Source: Peribacillus sp. FSL H8-0477 (lineage in GTDB: Bacteria > Bacillota > Bacilli > Bacillales > DSM-1321). From it: a stretch of 64,000 bases of DNA. The stretch lies in the NCBI RefSeq assembly GCF_038002765.1, contig NZ_JBBODE010000002.1, forward strand, positions 434,001 to 498,000, read 5' to 3'. Below are positions 59,425 through 64,000 of the stretch, piece by piece. The notes below the pieces were generated by a model, which ran no database searches, was not told where the DNA came from, and was given only the letters and a program-made list of their open reading frames with translations. Position 1 is the stretch's first letter. Every line of letters starts with the position of its first letter. The translations under genes and the position numbers were made by a program.

Positions 59425-60651
59425 TTATGACAATCCTTTTTCAGATTGTTTTTTAATTTTTGGGGTATTCCATTTAAATATCTTATTTAGAAATGTGTAA
59501 ATGTGTTTAGATTCTTTGGTCATTATTGGACCAAGAATGGCTAAAATTAGGACATACAAAGCAGAGAAAGGAGTCAAAATAGGTGCTAAACCGCCTGCAA
59601 TACCTATGTTAGCTACAATGATAGAAAATTCTCCACGAGAAACAATGGTTAAGCCAATATTGACTGATGCCTTATGAGATAAATTCGCTTGACGTCCAGC
59701 AATCATCCCGGCAACGAAGTTTCCGATTATGGTTAGTGCCACAGCTCCAAGCGTTAGCCATAATGCGCCGCCCAGCTCAAATGGATCAATACTTAGACCA
59801 AAGCTGAAAAAGAAAATCGCTCCAAAGAAATCACGGAAGGGAACAACCATTTTTTCAATTCGGTCACTATGCTCAGTCTCAGAAAAAACGAGACCTAGTA
59901 GTAATGCACCGATTGCTTCGGCAACGTGAATGGTTTCTGAAAAACCAGCTATAAAGAATAGCGATGCAAAAATCACGATAATGAAGATTTCATCGGAGGA
60001 TATATTTAATAATTTATTTAATAATGGGGCAGCTTTTCGTGCGATAACGAAAAATAATAGCATATACCCGAGGGCTATAAGGATTGAAGTTAGTGAACCG
60101 AGTAAGGTAGCATTATCTCCCAGTACTAAACCAGATACGATGGAGAGGTACACGGCTAAGAAGATATCTTCGAACATAATAATGCCGAGAATTAATTCGG
60201 TTTCATTGTTACCGGTCCTTTTAAGGTCTACAAGCACTTTGGCAACAATTGCACTTGAGGAAATGGAGATAATTCCGGCGATGATAAGGATTTCCTTAAG
60301 GTCAAAACCAGCAACCCATCCATATAAAACACCAATCGTAAAGTTGATGGCTATATAAATCGTTCCGCCAGTAACAATGGATTTCCCAGATTTAATAAGT
60401 TTTTTCATCGAAAATTCAAGGCCTAGATAAAACAAGAGAAATAGAACACCAATTCTCCCAAGGAAGGAAATGATTTCTTCGCTGTGGATAAAGCGTAAAT
60501 CAATAACGCCAATTGTCGGAGCATGGGGACCGACGAGCATTCCAATGACAATGAGAAATGGGATAATCGAGAATTTTAATTTACCTGAAATAATTGCAGC
60601 AAGTGCTACAAGTAAAAGGGCCGTACCAACTTCGAAAACTAAATGGTCCAA
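59425..60651 (-). CDS. khtU: K+/H+ antiporter KhtU
   Basis: 408 residues of the CPA2 family with about 12 helices (LLVALAAIISGKLKFSIIPFLIVIGMLVGPHAP, FLLFYLGLEFSMKKLIKSGKSI, SSSAIVAKVLVDLKRTGNNETELILGIIMFEDIFLAVYLSI). The DIF/DIFLA membrane Asp of CPA2 exchangers is present. It extrudes K+ in exchange for H+, known in Bacillus for methylglyoxal and alkali tolerance. Its regulator gene khtT ends four bases before its start. khtS, present in Bacillus subtilis, is not seen. Confidence 0.93.
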   Translation of the reverse strand: MDHLVFEVGTALLLVALAAIISGKLKFSIIPFLIVIGMLVGPHAPTIGVIDLRFIHSEEIISFLGRIGVLFLLFYLGLEFSMKKLIKSGKSIVTGGTIYIAINFTIGVLYGWVAGFDLKEILIIAGIISISSSAIVAKVLVDLKRTGNNETELILGIIMFEDIFLAVYLSIVSGLVLGDNATLLGSLTSILIALGYMLLFFVIARKAAPLLNKLLNISSDEIFIIVIFASLFFIAGFSETIHVAEAIGALLLGLVFSETEHSDRIEKMVVPFRDFFGAIFFFSFGLSIDPFELGGALWLTLGAVALTIIGNFVAGMIAGRQANLSHKASVNIGLTIVSRGEFSIIVANIGIAGGLAPILTPFSALYVLILAILGPIMTKESKHIYTFLNKIFKWNTPKIKKQSEKGLS

Positions 60652-60654
60652 AAT

Positions 60655-61152
60655 TTACTCACCCCCTTCATTTGATAGCAATTCTTTGATTAAGTTCTTA
60701 ATGTCAGTCCTTCCTCCAGAAATAACAAGTGTATCTCCTGCCTCAATAATGGTATCAGGGCCTGGATTAACGAGATTTTTGGTATCTTTCTTCGTATGAG
60801 CGATAACAGTTACGTTATAATTGCTGCGTATATCGATATCTCCAATTGTTTGATTAATCGCTTTTGCACCTGGCTCCACTTTATACCATTCGATAACTAA
60901 GTTCCCAAGGGCCATTTCAATTGTTTCAAGGGCTTGAGGCTTATAAACCATTCCACCAAGAATGCTGGCGATTTGACGAGATTCTTGATCATTAAACGTA
61001 ACACTTGAGACAATTTCATCATGGTCACTGTCAAAATGATAAAGTTCTCTGCGACCATCGTCATGGATGACAATGACCATTTTTTCATCGTTTCTAGTAA
61101 TAACTTCGAATTTCTGACCTATTCCTGGAAGTTCACTTTCTCTTATTCTCAT
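60655..61152 (-). CDS. khtT: Antiporter regulatory subunit KhtT (TrkA-C domain)
   Basis: 165 residues, start ATG with GGAGGA site. An N-terminal ~80-residue domain (RIRESELPGIGQKFEVITRNDEKMVIVIHDDGRREL) precedes a TrkA-C/RCK_C domain (IGDIDIRSNYNVTVIAHTKKD, DTIIEAGDTLVISGGRTDIKNL). KhtT binds c-di-AMP/nucleotides and gates KhtU. Same length as the Bacillus protein. Confidence 0.93.
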   Translation of the reverse strand: MRIRESELPGIGQKFEVITRNDEKMVIVIHDDGRRELYHFDSDHDEIVSSVTFNDQESRQIASILGGMVYKPQALETIEMALGNLVIEWYKVEPGAKAINQTIGDIDIRSNYNVTVIAHTKKDTKNLVNPGPDTIIEAGDTLVISGGRTDIKNLIKELLSNEGGE

Positions 61153-61211
61153 TGAAATTCCTCCTTGTTTTTCGGATACAGATAATGGGTTCGTCAGGGT
61201 AACTTTTGACC

Positions 61212-61775
61212 TTACAAATTCACATCGATGATCGTTTTAATTTTCTCTTCTTCTGATATGCCTAGATACTTCATTGTTTCAGCCAAACTCCCATGATGAA
61301 AGTGTTTCTGAATCAATGAAACGGAAACACCCTGCTTGTAAGCATGATAGCCAAATGTTTTTCGCATTGAGCTAGCTCCGTATTTTCCTTCTATACCAGC
61401 CGCTTCCACAGCTTGATGGATAATTCGGTGAGCTTGTTGTCGTGTGATGGGTTTATTAGTCTTTGGCGACATAAACAAATAAGAGTCATCTTCAGTAGGA
61501 ACTTTTTCAAGGTAATCTTGTAAAGCAATCCTTACTTTTGCGTTTACATAAACAGAAGTTTCCTTCTCATCATCAAGTTTTAGCTTTACATGCTCTTTAA
61601 TGGTGTTTTCAGAAGTCAGTACATCTGAGCATTTTAATTCAAGAATTTCATTAATCTTTAAGCCGGTGTTAATCCCAATGACAAACAATGTATAATCCCG
61701 TTCAGAATGCTTCTTTAAATACCTTTTTATGGAATTTATATCTTCCACACGCCTAAAGGCTTCTACATATTCCAT
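61212..61775 (-). CDS. Tyrosine-recombinase-like protein with substituted catalytic residues
   Basis: 187 residues: FVIGINTGLKINEILELKCSDV, RQQAHRIIHQAVEAAGI, SSMRKTFGYHAYKQGVSVSLIQKHFHHGSLAETMKYLGIS. The phage-integrase catalytic domain is recognisable, but the first catalytic Arg is Lys (GLKINEIL instead of GLRISE-type) and the His before the second Arg is Ser (SSMRKTF). The Tyr of KYLGIS and the following HH-box are kept. It lacks an arm-binding domain and is not next to phage genes. It may be a small host-encoded integrase such as the YoeC type, or inactive. Confidence 0.8.
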   Translation of the reverse strand: MEYVEAFRRVEDINSIKRYLKKHSERDYTLFVIGINTGLKINEILELKCSDVLTSENTIKEHVKLKLDDEKETSVYVNAKVRIALQDYLEKVPTEDDSYLFMSPKTNKPITRQQAHRIIHQAVEAAGIEGKYGASSMRKTFGYHAYKQGVSVSLIQKHFHHGSLAETMKYLGISEEEKIKTIIDVNL

Positions 61776-61892
61776 TTTCGCTGCTCCTTGTATGTTACTT
61801 AATTATATTATATCACTAATTATGTAACTATACGACTCTTATGCTTACTATTACACTATCTTCTTAATTTTATCCGGAAGAGAAATAAAAAA

Positions 61893-61926
61893 ACTCCCTA
61901 AAACCAGTTCACTGGCGGGAGGGAGT
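61893..61926 (-). terminator. Terminator after acyP
   Basis: ACTCCCT (61893-61899) pairs with AGGGAGT (61920-61926); an inner CCAGTTCACTGG is self-complementary. An A-run on the left reads as a T-run on the minus strand. Confidence 0.75.
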
Positions 61927-61931
61927 GCGAG

Positions 61932-62204
61932 TCAGTATATAGTGAAATTAGTGAATTCTCCTGAGGCTTCCTCGACGCTGCATTCCAGCTTATTAACTTT
62001 TGAAAACCGTGGACCATTCCTCAGCTTTGTTAAAAGGGATTGACATGCCGTTTCTTCTGTCTCAATGATTACTTGTACAGTTCCGTCGATATTATTACGA
62101 ACATTTCCTCTTATTCCTAATTCGATCGCTTGGACAGCAGTAAACGTTCGATAACCTACACCTTGTACAGAACCGGTAATCGTTATGATATACCTTTTTA
62201 TCAT
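61932..62204 (-). CDS. acyP: Acylphosphatase
   Basis: 90 residues: TGSVQGVGYRTFT holds the phosphate loop and catalytic Arg; GNVRNNIDGTVQVIIE holds the catalytic Asn. It hydrolyses acyl-phosphates. Its start overlaps the stop of the thioredoxin-like gene by four bases (ATGA), so the two are translationally coupled. Confidence 0.95.
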   Translation of the reverse strand: MIKRYIITITGSVQGVGYRTFTAVQAIELGIRGNVRNNIDGTVQVIIETEETACQSLLTKLRNGPRFSKVNKLECSVEEASGEFTNFTIY

Positions 62205-62764
62205 AAAGTTTGTTGAAGTGTCTGAATTAAATCGGTTTTAATATGCTGCCAAAGATCTTTATCCGAAGTAAAGCGGGATTTCATCGATTGTATAAATGCA
62301 TTCATAGCTGCTTCATAACCAGGGTCATCTTTTGCAGGCAATGAACTTCGAAGTTCATCAGCAAATCCTTGAACTTCTGGTGCACGCGGGCCCCATTTTG
62401 TCACTTCTTCACCAGCATCATTAATAAAGATAATAATTGGTATGGACCGAGCTGTCCCATTCGTTAAATATTGATCCATAAGTTCTAAATTTTCATCGCG
62501 TATTAAATATCGTGTTTCAATGTCAGCTTCTTCAGCAAGTTTCATGAAGATTGGCAAGTTTACCATGGCATCATTACACCAATCAGCAGTCAGAATAATA
62601 GCTCGAAGCTGTTTGGGTTTAATTGTTGCCAGCCACTCCTTGTCTTTACTCGTAAGGTTAAACTGATTATAAACGGCTAGCAATGACTCTTTATTGGTAG
62701 TCATATCCTCAATATAAGTTTCCCTTGTTAACCCTTTGTCAAACCAATCATTTAATGTAGTCAT
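62201..62764 (-). CDS. Thioredoxin-fold protein lacking the CxxC motif
   Basis: 187 residues from ATG at 62764, after AGGAGGTAACG. A thioredoxin-like fold is suggested by KQLRAIILTADWCNDAMVNLPIFMKLAEEA and ARSIPIIIFINDAGEEV (cis-Pro). The active-site loop reads WCNDAM, with one Cys and no second Cys, so it is not a classical disulfide oxidoreductase; a thiol peroxidase-like or chaperone-like role is possible. Coupled to acyP. Confidence 0.82.
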   Translation of the reverse strand: MTTLNDWFDKGLTRETYIEDMTTNKESLLAVYNQFNLTSKDKEWLATIKPKQLRAIILTADWCNDAMVNLPIFMKLAEEADIETRYLIRDENLELMDQYLTNGTARSIPIIIFINDAGEEVTKWGPRAPEVQGFADELRSSLPAKDDPGYEAAMNAFIQSMKSRFTSDKDLWQHIKTDLIQTLQQTL

Positions 62765-62893
62765 CAACGTTACCTCCTAATTTCTTATTTTTATCATACC
62801 TTATTTTAAAGTTGAACTAAAAGCTCTATTGTGGAAAGTAGAGTAAATAGTGAATTTTAATATGTACGTAAACATTAAAATCTATTAATAGAA

Positions 62894-62925
62894 GAAGGGA
62901 CTAATCCATACGGATTAGTCCTTTT
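62894..62925 (-). terminator. Terminator of mreBH
   Basis: AAGGGACTAATCC / GGATTAGTCCTTTT stem with short ATAC loop, 12 bases past the mreBH stop on the minus strand. Confidence 0.85.
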
Positions 62926-62937
62926 CTGAAAATCTGA

Positions 62938-63945
62938 TTATCTTGTAGCTTTTTGTAATTTCTGTATAACTTGAAGAGACATACCTGTTCCAATAGCCAC
63001 AGATTCTAATGGATGCGGAGCAACATGGACAGGGACAACAATCTCTTGACTAAGCCAGTCCTGCATCCCATTCAGCAATGCGCCTCCACCGGATAGCACA
63101 ACCCCCTGATCGACAATATCGCCGCTTAACTCTGGAGGACAATCCTCTAATGTGGCCCGGATTGCTTCTAGGATGTGAAACAATGATTCGCGGAGTGCTT
63201 CTTGTATTTCTACCGAAGTAATCGAAATGTTTTTTGGTAATCCTGTTACTAAATCCCGTCCACGAATATCCATCGTCATGGTAGGGTGATCAATCATTGC
63301 GTAGCCAATCTCTATCTTAATTTGTTCGGCAGTCCGTTCGCCGATTAATAGATTGTATTTTTTTCTTACATATTGAACTATATCCTCATCCAGCTGATCG
63401 CCGCCAATTCGGATCGAATGGCACGAAACAACTCCACCATAGGAGATGATGGCCACTTCAGTGGTACCACCGCCAATATCAATAATTACATTAGCTACTG
63501 GTTCTTCTACGGGTAAATCAGCACCGATTGCTGCAGCTACGGGTTCTTCAATTAAATGGACATGCTTAGCTCCGCAGCTTTTAACAGCATCCTCAATCGC
63601 TCTTCTTTCAACCGAAGTTGATCCTGAAGGTGTACAAACCACTACTGTAGGTTTTCTGATGGCAAAACCAAGCTGTTTACTCGCTTTTTTCATGATTTGC
63701 TTTAGCATCTGTGCCGTTACATCATAATCCGCGATAACACCATCTTTTAATGGGCGAATCGCGACAATATTTCCCGGTGTTTTACCGATCATTTCTTTAG
63801 CATCTGTTCCTACTGCCATTACTTGCTTTGTATTCAAGTCTATAGCTACAACTGAAGGTTCATTAAATACAATTCCTTTATTCTTGCTGTACACTAATGT
63901 ATTAGCTGTACCCAAATCAATGCCTATTTCTGTAGTCGAAAACAT
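62938..63945 (-). CDS. mreBH: Cell-shape actin homologue MreBH
   Basis: 335 residues from ATG at 63945 (AAGGGGCGAC site); an upstream in-frame ATG at 63987 lacks support. The actin-like fold has [22 protein letters not shown] (phosphate 1), [83 protein letters not shown] and [18 protein letters not shown]. Near-match in length and sequence to Bacillus MreBH, which directs lateral wall hydrolase LytE. 55 bases of upstream sequence remain at the window end. Confidence 0.95.
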   Translation of the reverse strand: MFSTTEIGIDLGTANTLVYSKNKGIVFNEPSVVAIDLNTKQVMAVGTDAKEMIGKTPGNIVAIRPLKDGVIADYDVTAQMLKQIMKKASKQLGFAIRKPTVVVCTPSGSTSVERRAIEDAVKSCGAKHVHLIEEPVAAAIGADLPVEEPVANVIIDIGGGTTEVAIISYGGVVSCHSIRIGGDQLDEDIVQYVRKKYNLLIGERTAEQIKIEIGYAMIDHPTMTMDIRGRDLVTGLPKNISITSVEIQEALRESLFHILEAIRATLEDCPPELSGDIVDQGVVLSGGGALLNGMQDWLSQEIVVPVHVAPHPLESVAIGTGMSLQVIQKLQKATR

Positions 63946-64000
63946 TTTAGTCGCCCCTTTATAAAAAGTTTGACCCCCTATTAGCATTCTACCTAATAGT

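Noticed and set aside
61212..61775. Prophage or integrative element anchored by the integrase
   Set aside because: No phage structural, excisionase or att-like repeats were seen; the flanking genes are ordinary chromosomal genes.

Overview
The window looks like chromosomal DNA of a low-GC, endospore-forming Bacillaceae bacterium (Bacillus, Neobacillus or Mesobacillus type). Supporting signs are purine-rich Shine-Dalgarno sites, TTG and GTG starts, a KinA/KinE-like sporulation-type kinase, MreBH, KhtTU, NrnB, a YvgK-ModA-ModB block, an FMN riboswitch with ribDE-BA-H, a sigma-B type promoter, and TnrA/GlnR-like and cre boxes. No rRNA, tRNA, CRISPR array, prophage or complete insertion sequence was seen.

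Layout. 1-3.35 kb: a TerD-TerB stress protein (cut by the window edge) and the ammonium operon amtB-glnK with a small FbpA-like ORF. 3.5-10.1 kb: a LytTR regulator, a CoA transferase behind a Rex-like palindrome, a TetR/SDR pair with matching operators, and a gabD-AhpD-like operon. 10.2-20.6 kb: the most unusual region. It holds a NarI-like cytochrome b with a metal ribbon, a Cys-ligated NasC-like molybdoenzyme, a four-cluster ferredoxin, a Tat-signal Rieske protein, three small ORFs, a NarK-like transporter fused to a PAS domain, and a cytosolic kinase / NarL-type regulator / GAF / PAS-PAS-PAS kinase set resembling NreABC. Two GC-rich palindromes 21 bp apart sit where an activator of this operon would bind.

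20.6-43 kb: housekeeping and accessory genes. These include a PanE-like reductase, a LysM-3D cell-wall protein, an XRE regulator fused to a superoxide-reductase-like domain, peptidases, a YflT stress protein, a class C PBP, an aminoglycoside nucleotidyltransferase-like gene, molybdate uptake genes, a YcbLMNO-like two-component/ABC module, Nnr, and a second molybdopterin oxidoreductase. Molybdate uptake and two molybdoenzymes in one window fit together functionally. 43-64 kb: a PadR-DUF1700-DUF4097 operon, a PAS kinase, a YfmL helicase, a methionine gamma-lyase-like enzyme under a cre box, a TspO-like protein, YfmJ, the riboflavin operon, an ABC-F gene behind a possible leader-peptide attenuator, NrnB, YihY, KhtTU, an integrase-like protein with altered catalytic residues, AcyP, a thioredoxin-like protein and MreBH.

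Non-coding structure is rich. Two arrays of exactly five 21-bp units have different cores. Two copies of a roughly 420-445 bp MITE-like element have inverted ends, and each copy is flanked on both sides by its own terminator-like hairpin. TATAAC/GTTATA palindromes occur upstream of both modA and the ycbL-like regulator.
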